Positions 1 through 13,300 of a stretch of 64,000 nt of DNA are shown here, piece after piece; positions within the stretch are counted from its first letter, which is position 1, and every line of letters begins with the position of its first letter. The stretch is from Botryotinia globosa (taxonomy: Eukaryota; Ascomycota; Leotiomycetes; Helotiales; Sclerotiniaceae). The stretch covers positions 990,501 to 1,054,500 of the forward strand of contig RCSZ01000011.1 in the NCBI GenBank assembly GCA_014898425.1. The letters are read 5' to 3'. A program made the translations under genes and the position numbers. A model generated the notes under the pieces. That model worked only from the letters and a program-made list of their open reading frames with translations. It was not told where the DNA came from and did not search any database.

Positions 1-2403
1 AAAAAATGAAAGTTTTAGTTATATTAAAGATATAAAAAATTTGATTATAGTTATATTTATTTTTTATTTAAAGTTTTTATTTCTAAAATTCAAACAAACT
101 ATATACAATTCTATAATTTCTATAAATTTCTAAGATATTCTTAATTCTATTAATCTTGTAATAAATCTATTCTTTTATCAAATAAGTATTCATTTTATAT
201 ATAATATACTTAAATATATATTAGGAGATATTATTTAATTAATATTTTAGAAAACTAATTTATACTTTAAAATGTTTTATATAGAATGTATTCCTATTAA
301 TAAAATAAAATATTAATAATTTAGTGATATTTATATAAATAAAGGAATTATAGATAGAATATACAAGATTTATAATAATATTTTCAAGATACAATTAGTT
401 TTTTTAGAGTTTAATGAATCTATATTATTTGATTATATTATTAATATCAAATTAATTTATAATAATCAATTTATAATAGCTTATATATAGATTATTAAAA
501 TTTAGTAATTTGAGTTTATTAATTCTTATAAATATAGAGAATGGATATTTGGATTAACTTTATGGTTTTATATATTTATAATTGTTTAGGATATTATAAT
601 TCATATTTATTTCAAGCCTTTTTCTAACGAAATTAGTTTTCATTATATACAAATTAATCTTTTAAATTTAAAACGAAAAGAGTAAAAAAAAGATTTATTC
701 AAATATTATCAAATATATTTTTTATTATTTCAAATATTCAATGCAAAAATTATATTATTATTTTATTATATATTATAAAAATATCTTGAAATAATTAATA
801 ATATATATTAAATAGGAGAGATAATTGAATTTATTAAAAAAACTATTCAAGGTATAATACTAATTAAGTTTTTTAAAATAATAGAAATAATTTAGTAAAA
901 AGTTTTTATTTAAAAAGATTGGGAATAAAAATAAAGGAATTAATACAAACTATATTATTATATATTGTTTATTTCAAAAGATAGAGATATATATAATAAT
1001 CAATAAAATTATCAAATATAATAATATTAGTATTATATATTGGGTAATAGATTTACTTATATTCTTATTCTAAGGAATTGATTAAGTTAAATATAAAAGG
1101 GAAATACTTTATTATAAATAGTTATTTATACTAAAGGTATATTTTTTTGAATTATAATATAAAATATTTGTTTCATTTTTTATCAATTGATTAAGAAAGT
1201 TGTATATATATAAAGCTATTGATTTTATATAAGAATATATGAATTTTAATTATTAAATTAATATATAATATTATAAAAACTTAATTTATGATATAAATAA
1301 AATATTTGATTATATTTGTTTAATAAACATTTTTTAATATATTCTCAAAAAAAAGATTGAGAATATATTCAAAAAAACTATATTTGAAATATATATAATC
1401 TATAATATCAAAAAAGATATTCTTTTTTTAATTATAAGATTAACTCGAAATAATAAAAACAATTTCAAACTTATAGATTTCAAAAAAGAGATTTATTTAT
1501 TCAAAATTTTTTAGAAAAATAAAAAAAATATATTAAAAACAAAAATAAAATTATTTAATAAATAATATATAATCAAAAAAAAAACTTCAAAATATTATTA
1601 TTAAAGATGTAAAAAAATTAATTCAAGTTTTATATATATTATTAGAATTTTTAGATATTATAGTAAACTTTATTTAGATATTTGAATATATAATTAATAA
1701 TGATATATATAAAGTTTTAAAATAATTTAATATGAATTTATTATTATTGATTTGATTTAATATTTAATCAATTCGATTTTTAATAATCTATTAATTCCTA
1801 TTATTTTCTATTTTCTCTTATTAGTTCATATCAATTCCTAAAATATAAATTTGAAATATTATAAAAGATAATTAATAAATATATTTAGATTATATTTATA
1901 TAATATAAAATTTATTTATTTCGATTATAGTTAGTTAAATCTTTGATTATATATAAAAACCCTTTAAATCAATTTTTATATAATTAGAATTGAAAAAGTA
2001 AATTCAATTGTAAAATATATCAATATTATTTTCCTTTTTTTTCTTTTACTTTTTTTCTTTTCATTTATTATTCATATTTATCATTATTTTTATTTTACTA
2101 TCAAATTTATATATTATCAAAATCTTATTCAATTCCACAATAATAAACAAAACTTTATATATTACAAATCTTATTTTGAAATAAAACTCTTTATTTATTA
2201 CTATTCTTATTATTATATCAATATCAATTTGAATATTAGAATCTATTATCACTATTATTATTGATTCTATAAATAATATTATTATTACTATTATTTTTAT
2301 TAATATTATCACCTCTCTTTTTACCTCAATTTCTTTTATTATAAAACAAAAAGTTGTTAATCCTATTACAACTTATATCAAATATATTATATATAATCTT
2401 ATT

Positions 2404-2465
<62 letters not shown>

Positions 2466-2559
2466 TCCTATTTCTACTCCCATTATCACTATCACTTCAA
2501 TTCTGATTTTATATTTTATTTACACTTCTATCTATTTTATTGATTCTAATAATAATAAA
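1..2559. other. AT-rich, RIP-like gene-free block
   Basis: Almost pure A/T sequence with stop codons in every frame and no open reading frame of coding character. By eye it looks like transposon DNA in which nearly all C:G pairs have become T:A, as in RIP. I could not assign it to a transposon family; scattered protein-like fragments on the + strand between about 350 and 1200 are too degenerate to name. A C/T-rich stretch lies near 2030-2060. Confidence 0.6.
2403..2466. repeat. (AAT)n followed by (ATT)n microsatellite
   Basis: About 16 tandem AAT units run directly into five or so ATT units, so the two halves can pair with each other. It lies about 100 bp outside the left LTR of element A. 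Confidence 0.9.
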
Positions 2560-2564
2560 ATTAT

Positions 2565-2714
2565 TGTCATGGCGCCAACTACATTGCCCTCGTGCCTTAG
2601 GCACGAACCCTTAGCGTACCCTTAGCGTGCCCTACTTCCTATAATAGGGCCTCAACCTTTTATAATATTTAGAACCTTTATAATATAATATAAATCTTTA
2701 CCCATACCTTGATA
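2565..2714 (+). repeat. 5' LTR of element A
   Basis: Aligns over its full 150 bp with 9010-9159; nearly all differences are C/T or G/A. This copy retains much more G+C than its partner, including a perfect 7-bp hairpin with a TTA loop (2590-2606) followed by two copies of CCCTTAGCGT. Confidence 0.88.
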
Positions 2715-5629
2715 GTTTATACCATTTATTTAGAAACTATTATAACTTTATTTTAAAAACATTTATTCAAATTATATTCCAATTACTTTAACTATTCTAA
2801 TTCCATCAAAGTTATAATCCAATTGTATTAATTGAACCCATTATTAATTTATTATAAATAACTTTGCTATTTTTCAATAAAATTATTCAATTATATTAAA
2901 ACATATCTATATTAACTCATCATTAAAAACTTTATAAAAATGTTTTATAGTTATAAAAACACTCTAAAGATAACCAACCAAACAACTACATTTAGTCTGC
3001 CCCTACAATTCCTTTTCTTGAATCACACCATCAATTCCACCGAAGTTGATATTTCCTTATTTACAAATCTATTCCATAATCCAAACATTACATATTTCGT
3101 AGTTATTTAAATTATATTTATTTTAATCAAAATAATTATAATTTTATTATAAAAACAAGTTATTATAATATATATCCAAGTTAACAAAGTTCAATTACAA
3201 ATTGCTAAATTACAAAATATAATTGAAATATTAAAAATTATTATTTATAATAATCCAAAAATCTTATTCTATTGAAAATATTTTATTTTCTTTAAAAAAT
3301 TTAATAATAATAAATAAGATATTATAAAATGTTAGGATTAATATATAACATTTTATAGTATAATCAATTATTATTTAATTGTAAATTACAAGAATAAATT
3401 AGAATTCTAATGAATTATATTTCTTGTTAGTTTACTTTCTGATTTGATTTATACAAACAATCAAATATATTTCAATACAATCATAAATAACCTGTATAAC
3501 TTCGATTTTTGGTTTTTTAGATAGTATACTGTAATAAGTATTTGGGATGAGTTAAATAAATAATATCAAACCCTTAATTTTTTATGAAAGGCTTTTATAG
3601 ATTATAATAAATATAAAATGAAAAAAACTCTATTTGATAATTTTATTACCGAGTTCAAACAATTTGTTATCAAATACAGGAAAACTACTAAACAATAAAT
3701 CATCAATCTCAAGTTCAAGATTTTACAAAAGTTGATTAATACTTTAATCAATTATTTTAATAAATCTTTTATTGTTAATATTGATATGTAAACAATCTAG
3801 TAATAAAATATTTATAATAATTTAGAAAAGAAAACTTATCTTGATAATCAATAAAAAAGTCAGGGTATTAATTTCAATTATAATTAATCGAGGTATTACA
3901 ATAAAAAGTCAGTTTCAATTATAATTTTTTTTATATCAAAGCTATCTAATAACTTTATATAATTGGATACTGTTCGATAAGATCAATATTCTCCACCCCA
4001 TTATATTCGAAAACAATATTTTGACTTTGATCTTTATTTTTATTATAAGAAATTAGATTATATTAAAAACAATTGTAATAAGAAACAAACTAATAATACA
4101 AAATACAATATCAATATTAATATGGAATACAATTTTTATATTAATTGTTTTTCTATAATTAATCAATATTAAAGTTTTAAACTCTATTACAATATTATTA
4201 ATTTTTTATATCAAAACCTATTCCCACCCATCAATTATTTCCTATCTACCAATTATTTCCCGTTTATCAACCATTTTCTAATTATATTATTATATTATAT
4301 TTTATCAATTCCCTTTAATCTTATTCAAAAGTTTAATTTAAAAAGATATATTAAAGGATTTGTTTATTTAAAGAAAAATAAAAACTTTATTCTTTAATTC
4401 AGTATATCAAAAGATTAATCTTAATTTATAATTACAAATCGAAATTCTTTATAGAAAATTTATCTTTATAAATTAAAAGATTAATTATATCTAAAGATCC
4501 TTTGTATTTTAGAATAATAAATAGCAAATCTCTTAAAATCTCAATAAAAATCTTTTTTATATCTAATATAACCATTCTATTTGTTAGCTTTATAAATAAT
4601 AAAACTATAGGCTATAGCTTTATCAATAAAGAAATCATTTCTAAATTTCAAATATTTATACACCCCCTTCCCTATATTTATTACTTATTTCTAATTAATA
4701 AAAAGTTCTTTAATATTCTTTTTCGATATACACTCCTAAATATACAAATCAATAATTACTAAAAAATCGATTTGTTTTATATTATTATTTTATTAATCAT
4801 AGATTCGCTAATCCTTGGTTTCCTCTAGCTTCAATACTATAATTCTATTATTGATTGGTTGGCAATGATGCTTAAGTTTATATTTATATATTGCTTGAGA
4901 TATTGCTGTTCTATTGATATTGTAGCAATTACTATTCTTGATATATCTGATAGTTACAAGATAATTTTGCCAAAAAATAGCAAAGTTATAATCGATCCCA
5001 AATCATCTTTATAAAAGCTTGTTTCGAAATCAGTTTTTATAGAAGATATTATTAATAAAAGTTTCAAAATTAAATCCTTATTACCCTAAAATCAATTAGT
5101 AATTTTCGAATCTATTAAAGCTTTGAATATTCAAAAAAACCCTGATGTTATTAATTTTGAAAATAATGAAAACAAAAACTCTTATTATATTCATTGTATT
5201 GATAATAAAATGAACATTTGAGTTAGAATGATTTTTAATTATTCATTCTTAAAACTAGTTTTAGTTTGATTTATTGTTAATTCTAGAAAGTATAAGAGAT
5301 TATTATGGAATTAGAATATTTTATTTTTACTATTGTTATTGTTATTAAATCCTTTAAGTGAATTATTTGATATTGTATGAAATATTTGTTCTGAAATGTA
5401 AGATATAAAGTTCTTTATAGCTAATAGTTTTATACAATTCTGTAAGAATGATGATGTTTATGTTATAAAAGTATTCTAGAACGAATTAGATAGGGTTTGC
5501 AATCTATATTATATGATAACCGAGAATCCTATTTAATTGTATTAAGGTTTAGTGGATAATGATATCAATAAGTTTATGGAAAAGATAAATCAATTTATTC
5601 CTTTTATATTAGAGATTTAAGATAAATTG

Positions 5630-8600
5630 TTTCCCTAGTTTTGTAATCTATATTTAGGATTCCTATTCTTTTTTGTTAACAAATTTCTATTACAATGTTT
5701 ATAGGATTATAAGATTGAGGTTATATTAGGTAAGGAATTATTATATAACAAGGGTTATTCAATATCTTTAATTAAACTTCAAGTTATTTATAGATAGTTT
5801 AATGATAATTTGAATAAGAGATTTATTCAAGAATCTTGTTTTCGATTGATTACTTCACTCCTTTTAGTTATTAAACTAGAAAAAGGCGTTTAAATCTATT
5901 AAGATTATTGGGATTTAAATAATATTATTATTAAAAACCAATATCTTTTATTATTAATTAAAAAAACCCTCGATATTTTATATTACATTAAAATCTATAT
6001 CAAATTTAATATTATCATCGTTTTCAATAAATTACAAATTATAAAGAATTACAAATAGAAAACTGTTTTTATCATTTGTTTTAGTTTGTTTAAATTATTA
6101 GTAATATCTTTTGGATTTTGTAATATACTAGCTTTGTTTCAGAATTATATCAATCATATTCTTTTTGATTTTTTGGATAGAATTTGTATAATATATTTGG
6201 ATAATATTTTGATTTATTTCAAGAATATTATAGATTATAAAGGATATATTTATAAAATTATTTAGCAATTAATTGATATTAGATTATAGATTAATATTGA
6301 TAAATATAAATTCAAAACGAAAAGAATTAAATACTTTAGTTTAATTATTATTTTAAAAGATATAAAAATAGATTTGGAGAAAGTCGATATTATATTTAAT
6401 TAGAAATTATTAATTAAATTCAAAGACTTTCAATATTTTTTTGGATTTATCAATTTTTATTAATATTTCATTTATAATTTTTCTAAGGTTATAAAACCCT
6501 TTAATCACTTTTTAAAAAAGAAAAGAATGTAGAGTTGGGATTTTGAATAGAAAGATATTTTTATAATATTAAAGAATACTTTCTTTTCTATTTTGGTTTT
6601 TATTATATTTGATTATTATTATTATATAATAATTGAGATCGATGTTTTCAATTAAATTACAAATAATATTCTTTTGGAATATAATAATAAGAGAAATCTA
6701 TACCCTATAATATATTTCTTATCAAAATATAATATTATTAAATATAATTATAAAATCTATAATAAAAAACTCTTAATGATTATAAAATTATTAAAAAAAT
6801 AAAAACTGGAATTATATAATACTTAGGAATTATTCGAAATTATTATTGATTATAAAAATCTTGAATACTTTATATTAATAAAGATATTAAATTAATAATA
6901 AACTAAATAAACCGAATTCTTATTGGGATTCAATTTTTATATTATATATCAATCCAATTATAAGATTATTCGCTTTAATGTTTTGAATTATAAAGCTAAA
7001 GATTATTTAATATATATCAATTTTAATAACAATCAAATCAAAAATCATTTATAAATAATCCTTTTAAAACGAATATTCAATATTATTATATTTAAGAATA
7101 TTATTCGATAAGCAAATAGTAATTTAGATTTGATTATAATTCTAATAAATATAATTATTTTCAATATTGATAAATCGATTAACAATCTTATTAATAAAGT
7201 ATATAAATCATTTGAATTAGTTACAATTATATATATAATATTTTGAAATCTTTTTACTTGTTATTGATTATTAGATATTTGAAAAGATCTTTGAATAGTT
7301 TTATAAGATTGTAGATTAATTAATAATAAGATTTTTTATTACAATTGTTTTTTTATTTCTTTTTTTATTAAACTTTATATATAAATTATATATCATATAT
7401 ATTCAATTAGATTAATCGAATACTTAGATTATATTAAAATTATCAATCTTGTTTTTTATATGTATTAATAATCCAATATATCTAGGGAAATCGAGATATT
7501 TATATAAGCTTACTAATTTTGTTTTTGTATTAAAGTTTTCTATCTTATTATATCTGGATTTTTTAAATTTTTATTAATATTGTTTTATTTCTAGTTAGAT
7601 ATTTCTATTAATTATATTATATTGTTATTAATTAATAAATATTATAAAAAGAAATATTAATATATTATTATAATTATTTGTTATTTAATTAAGATATAAT
7701 ATTTTATATTAATAATAGGATTATCTATAAAGAAGTTTACAAATCAATTTATCAAAAAGATATATTATTTATATAATACTTTTAATAATATTATATCTAA
7801 TAGAGGTTCCTAATTTGTTTTTGAATTCTAAAAGTATTTGTTTGAATATTTATTAATCATTTTGAAACAATCTTTTTTATTCTATTTCAAATTTGATAAT
7901 TAAATAGAGAGGATTAATATTATAATTAAATAATATTTTTATATCTTTATAAACTTTTATCAAAACGATTAATTTAATTGATTTTTATTTATAGAGTTTG
8001 TATTAAATAATATTATATTAAAAACTATTAATATATCTTTATTCTTTATTAATTACAATTATTATCTATATCTTGAAGTTGAATTGTTTATATTAATCCC
8101 ATCAAATTTATTATATTAAAAAAAACGAGAATTCCTTAAAACTAATAAGATTATAAATAGATTTGATTTTATTCTAATTAAGCTTAAAATGTTTATAATC
8201 CAATTGATTCAAAAATATAAAAATTGTATTAACAAAATCTGAATTAATATTTCTTTTTATAAAAAAAATAATAAGGTATAGATTAATATAAAGAATATAA
8301 AAACTAATTATTTAATAAAAAAAAATAACAATAAATAGAATAGTTTTTACAAAATTCTCAAAATCTATAAATAGATCTGTTTATTATAATTTTCAGCTAA
8401 TTTTAAGATTTTTTCAATATTCTATAACTTATTATTTCAATTATTCTATTATTTATTAGAATTATTAGATCAAAATATTATCAATATTATCGAATTATAT
8501 AGAAATCAAGGCTGAATTCTCAAAAAAAATAATAAAATATATAAGAAAATTAAACAATAGAAATTCAAAGAAATTCTCGATTATTATAATGAATATAATT

Positions 8601-8660
8601 TCTATTATTATATCAAATAAAAATATTATCTATTATTATAATAATCAACTAAAAACTTTC
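5630..8660 (+). pseudogene. Degenerate Ty3/gypsy pol of element A (RT-RNaseH-integrase)
   Basis: Read through its stops, the + strand gives a Ty3/gypsy polyprotein. At 5.8-6.25 kb lies the reverse transcriptase, with the active site read as IYLDNILIY at 6191-6214; the canonical form is YLDDILIY, so the second Asp has become Asn by a G-to-A change. Next come RNase H-like signatures (6.6-6.95 kb, including DYKNLEYF for TDHKNLEYF) and an integrase core at 7.4-8.1 kb, with a recognisable SxRGSxFVxEF motif near 7.8 kb and an ERxN motif after it. At 8.57-8.65 kb a stretch beginning KFKEILDYYNEYNFYYYIK resembles a chromodomain, which would make it a chromovirus; that part is tentative. Nothing here can be translated. 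Confidence 0.85.
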
Positions 8661-9009
8661 AAAATCAAAAGAGAATAATTATTATATTTCATTTAATATA
8701 TTCAAATAAATCAAATCTATTTATATAAATTGAATTCAAAAAACCTATTATCTCAAATATTATTACACTAAAAATAATTTTTAAATAGAGATCAAACAAA
8801 TTAAAGAAAATCTATTAATTAATTATTATTTTAAAAACAATTCGTTTTAATTTTGTAATAGAAATTAAATTGTTTTAATGTTATTTCAAAAGGTTTTGGG
8901 TTTTTATTTAATTAATATTAAATCGATTCCTTATAACTTTATTAAAAAATAACAAAGTTATTTTATACCTTAATTTACTTAAAATAAATAAACTTTAAAG
9001 AAAAAATAC

Positions 9010-9159
9010 TATTACAATATCAATTATATTACCCTTATATCTTAAATACAAATTTTTAATATACCCTTAGTATATTCTACTTTCTATAATAGGGCCTTAA
9101 CCTTTTATAATACTTAAAACTTTTATAATATAATATAAGTCTTTACCTGTACCTTGACA
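9010..9159 (+). repeat. 3' LTR of element A
   Basis: Partner of 2565-2714, same length. It starts TATTAC where the 5' copy has TGTCAT and ends CA. It is more strongly C-to-T and G-to-A mutated than the 5' LTR; the hairpin-forming core of the 5' copy is lost here. Confidence 0.88.
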
Positions 9160-9337
9160 ATTATTTTGATTCTATCTCTTTATATTTATTAAAATTATAT
9201 CAAAATTATTACTCAAATAAATAATATTAAACAATTTAAAACTATATATAAAAATATAATATTAAATAAATTTATATTTATTTTAATATTATTACTTTCA
9301 TTTAAATTGAAATTAATAATATCAAATACAAGCTTTT

Positions 9338-9420
9338 TTCGGCCCTTCGGGGCTAAAAATAACAACGGGCTCGCTAACGCTCTCCGTAGTTATTTTTCAC
9401 GCCCCTCAGGACCTACGTTT
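9338..9420. other. GC-rich island with inverted repeats inside AT-rich DNA
   Basis: An abrupt normal-GC patch in AT-rich surroundings. It contains a short GGCCC-TTC-GGGGC-like stem and a perfect 9-bp inverted repeat AAAAATAAC / GTTATTTTT (9355-9363 and 9389-9397) around a 25-nt GC-rich loop. It ends directly against the long TAA microsatellite. The function is unknown. The open frame across it (9307-9618) is low-complexity and not a gene. Confidence 0.55.
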
Positions 9421-9432
9421 ATATTTTTATAT

Positions 9433-9609
<177 letters not shown>

Positions 9610-9675
9610 CTTTATTAACCTCTAGCTTTTAGCTTATATAAAAATATTAAAGATATAAATAAACCTCAAAATTCT

Positions 9676-9848
9676 TATAATTCTTTTCTAATTCTTTTTC
9701 TAATTCTTTTTCTATTCTTTTTCTAATTCTTTTTCTAATTCTTTTCTGTTATTTTTTTTCTAATTCTTTTTCTAATTCTTTTCTAATTCTTTTTCTAATT
9801 CTTTTTCTAATTCTTTTTCTAATTCTTTTTCTAATTTTTTCTAATTTT
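9676..9848. repeat. 12-bp minisatellite (CTAATTCTTTTT)n
   Basis: Roughly 13 imperfect tandem units of CTAATTCTTTTT or its 11-bp variant, giving a strongly pyrimidine-biased + strand. Confidence 0.88.
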
Positions 9849-10006
9849 TTCTTTATTTTTCTTTTTAATTATTTTTTTAAATTCTTCTTTTCTTGATTCT
9901 TTCCTTTTATTTTTTTTCTATTTATTTTTTTTATTTTTTTCTTTTATTTCTTTTTATTTCTTTTTTAATTCTCTTTTTAATTCTCTTTTTAATTATTTTT
10001 CTAATT

Positions 10007-10096
10007 TCTATCTTTCTAATTTCTATCTTTCTAATTTCTATCTTTCTAATTTCTATCTTTCTAATTTCTATCTTTCTAATTTCTATTTTTCTATTC
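10007..10096. repeat. 15-bp minisatellite (TTTCTAATTTCTATC)n
   Basis: Six near-identical 15-bp units in tandem, continuing the pyrimidine-rich stretch. Confidence 0.88.
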
Positions 10097-10105
10097 TTTT
10101 TTTCT

Positions 10106-10314
10106 CTAATAAATCTAATAAATCTAATAAATCTAATAAATCTAATAAATCTAATAAATCTAATAAATCTAATAAATCTAATAAATCTAATAAATCTAAT
10201 AAATCTAATAAATCTAATAAATCTAATAAATCTAATAAATCTAATAAATCTAATAAATCTAATAAATCTAATAAATCTAATAAATCTAATAAATCTAATT
10301 AATCTAATAAATCT
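10106..10314. repeat. 9-bp minisatellite (AAATCTAAT)n
   Basis: About 23 tandem copies of a 9-bp unit, almost perfect apart from a single A-to-T change near the end. Because 9 is a multiple of 3 the array stays open in several frames (encoding repeated Leu-Ile-Asn); this does not indicate a gene. Confidence 0.92.
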
Positions 10315-13300
10315 AATCCCTTCCCTTTTCTTTTTAATCTCTTCTCTTATCTCTCTTATTACTAATCAAATCTGAACCAATCAGAATCGTATTAGCAACT
10401 TTTTATCGAACTTTTTATTACAAAATCAACTAAACAATTAATATATTAATAACAACTCTTTTTCTTTATATAAAAATAATATTATTTAAAAGCTATTAAT
10501 TCAAAGAATATAAAAATATCAATTAATTATATTTCATAAATTATTTATAACTACTGTACCTATTAATAATAATATCTAATCTAAATTAGGATTTTGATAT
10601 TCGCCGCACAGACCTTACGTACTTTCTAGACCAATCAGCTTCCAGTTATAAACCGTGTTTTAAATCCTGTATGTTAGGGATATTAATATTTAATAATAAT
10701 AATTATTTATTAAATAAAAAAAAATCCCAATTTTAACCTTAATTCTTTTCTAATAAAATCTATTTATATTAATCAATTTTATAATCTTTTGATATTATTT
10801 AAGATTATTTGAAAAAATAGTTTTTAATTATTTAATATTTATATTTTTATAGATAAATTGAATTGAATCTTTATTTTTATATATAAATAATTTCATATAT
10901 TCAATATTCAATCTAATACTTTTTATTAACTCTTTCTTTTTTATACTTTCAATAAAGTTTATAATATCTAATGAAAATATATTATTAATAATATTAATTT
11001 CTAGATTAATAGATTTATATTAATTAATAAATATTTCGAAAACTTTTTCCTAATACTTTATAAATATATAGAGATTTAATTGAATATAAATAAAATCAAA
11101 ATAAAAAGGATTTGAAATAAAATGAAATAAGATTAGTTCGATTTTCTTTTTAGAGATTATAAGTATATTTATAATCTTAATATTTTAATTTCAATAATAA
11201 TAATATAATTGATTATTCAATTATTATCTAATTACTTAAATATTTAATAAAGTTGTATAATATAAATATAAATATAAATAAAAGTTTGTAAATATAAATT
11301 ATAAAATATATAATATAAAAATATATTATTTAATTAATTTTATCCAACAATTATATTTTTATTAAAATATTTTTTTATATTAAATAATTAATGAAAACTA
11401 TTATAATACTTTATATAATTATAATAAATATAGATATAAACAAAAACTATTATATTTAAATATCAATATTTTTATTTTGATATCTAAAAAAAAAAAACTA
11501 TTAATATTATTTTATAAAATTAATCAGATTTATAAGCTATAGCCAATTATAACAATCGATTATATATATATAAGAAAAATAATTACAATCTTTTTATACT
11601 ATATATAAATAAATAGATTATATCCCTTTTTATAAACAATTTAGCAATAATAAATATATATCGAATCAAAACAAATTATTTGTTATAGATTTTATTTAAA
11701 ATAAATCTAATACTCAAATCTATAATTATAATAAAAAGTATATTTATTTTTCTTTAATAACTACTCCCCAATTTCTAATTCCATAATTCAAACAATATAA
11801 CTAAAATCTCTTTATTTATTCAAAATAATTTTATCCTAATTATTATTATTTATATACCATTATTTATATTACTATATTAATAAATATAACCTTTTAAATT
11901 TGATAACACTTCAAGATTATAAACAATATATTACACAACTTTTCTATATTTTCTTAAAAGCTTTTTTAGAAATATATTCTATTTCAACTTCTTTTATTTT
12001 ATATACAATAACAATATTATTATTAAAGATAATAACATTTAATATATACTAAGTAATAATACTATTTGTAATATTAGTAATATTAATATTCGAATTATTA
12101 TTTCCTTTATTTTTAATATTAAATTCTTTATTACTTCTATTTTCATATTCAAATCTATTATCAAAATTTTTAGAGATTGTATTTAATAAAATATAAATAA
12201 TTGTATAAAAGGTAATTGATATATAAAATAATAAATTATTAATAAAAGATTGTATAATAAAGTTTTATTAATTTGAAATAATAAATAGAATTCTATTAAA
12301 ACTGAATAATTATATAAAAAATAAGCTTTTAATTGTGGTTACAATATTATTAATTATTTAAGGAACATATAAACTGAAATATCTCTACATTAATATTTAA
12401 TAAATAAACAAATATAGAAAGAGGAGGAGGTGTAATATATAAAGGGCGAATAAATTTACTATATATTTGGCCTTTTATTAATTGAATAGTAATAATTATT
12501 ATAGCCTTTTCATTATATTCGACATTTTGTATATAAATTAAATTCCAAATGTATAATATTCTATACAATATATAAAATGAATTGATGTTTATTCGATAGG
12601 AATTGATAACTTTATATAGATTAAAGTAGAATAATAATATAGAGTTGAGTAGTGGATAGATTTATTTTGATTGCTTTTTTTATTTATTTGTTGCTAAAAA
12701 AACATCGAGTTATTATTTATCTATAAATTAATAAAAATTAATAAGAGTTAATAAAAATTCAATAAATTATATTACAAATAATTATAATTCAATCTATATC
12801 TCTAATATTATTTTATTATTATTGTTATTATTATAATATTGTATCTCTAATATTATTTTATTATTCAATTATATTTTTGATATTATTTTATTAGATTGAA
12901 TTTCTTTTATCTAATAAATTGAAAATCTATACCTTTATCAAAATCGAGCTAGAAAATCATTTATATTTCAATTAATATTTTTAGAAAAGTTAAATAAATT
13001 AAAAAAAAAAAAAAAGGAAGGATAAATTCGAATCTATTAGATAAAAAAGATATAAAAATTAAAGAATCAAATTTATTAATAAATGAAAATAGATCTAATT
13101 TAATAATTTAATTTTTAAATATAAATAGTAATAATATTAGTATTCTTTTTTATTTTAATATACTTTTTATAGGTATTATATTCTATATAAATATTATATT
13201 TTGAATAGATATTGAAAGTATTATTATTTTAAATTGAATAATTAATATTTTAAATTGATTATTTTCAATATAAAAAGTATTAATACTTATATTTAATATT

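Larger units (their letters stand above)
2565..9159 (+). mobile_element. Ty3/gypsy LTR retrotransposon A, RIP-inactivated
   Basis: A 6.6-kb element bounded by two 150-bp LTRs (2565-2714 and 9010-9159). The outer ends correspond to TG and CA after allowing for C-to-T change, and it is flanked by an identical 5-bp target duplication ATTAT (2560-2564 and 9160-9164). Inside, the + strand holds a degenerate pol order of reverse transcriptase, RNase H, integrase and a possible chromodomain. Every frame is broken by many stops, nearly all explicable as Gln, Arg or Trp codons changed by C-to-T or G-to-A. A purine run (8997-9006) just before the 3' LTR fits a polypurine tract. I found no convincing primer-binding site. 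gag, expected at about 3.5-4.8 kb, is not recognisable. Confidence 0.9.

Noticed and set aside
10000..10320. CRISPR-like array
   Set aside because: Units are directly abutting with no unique spacers, and the genome is eukaryotic.
9893..10375. 160-codon frame of repeated Leu-Ile-Asn
   Set aside because: Product of a 9-bp tandem repeat; no non-repetitive coding sequence or start context.
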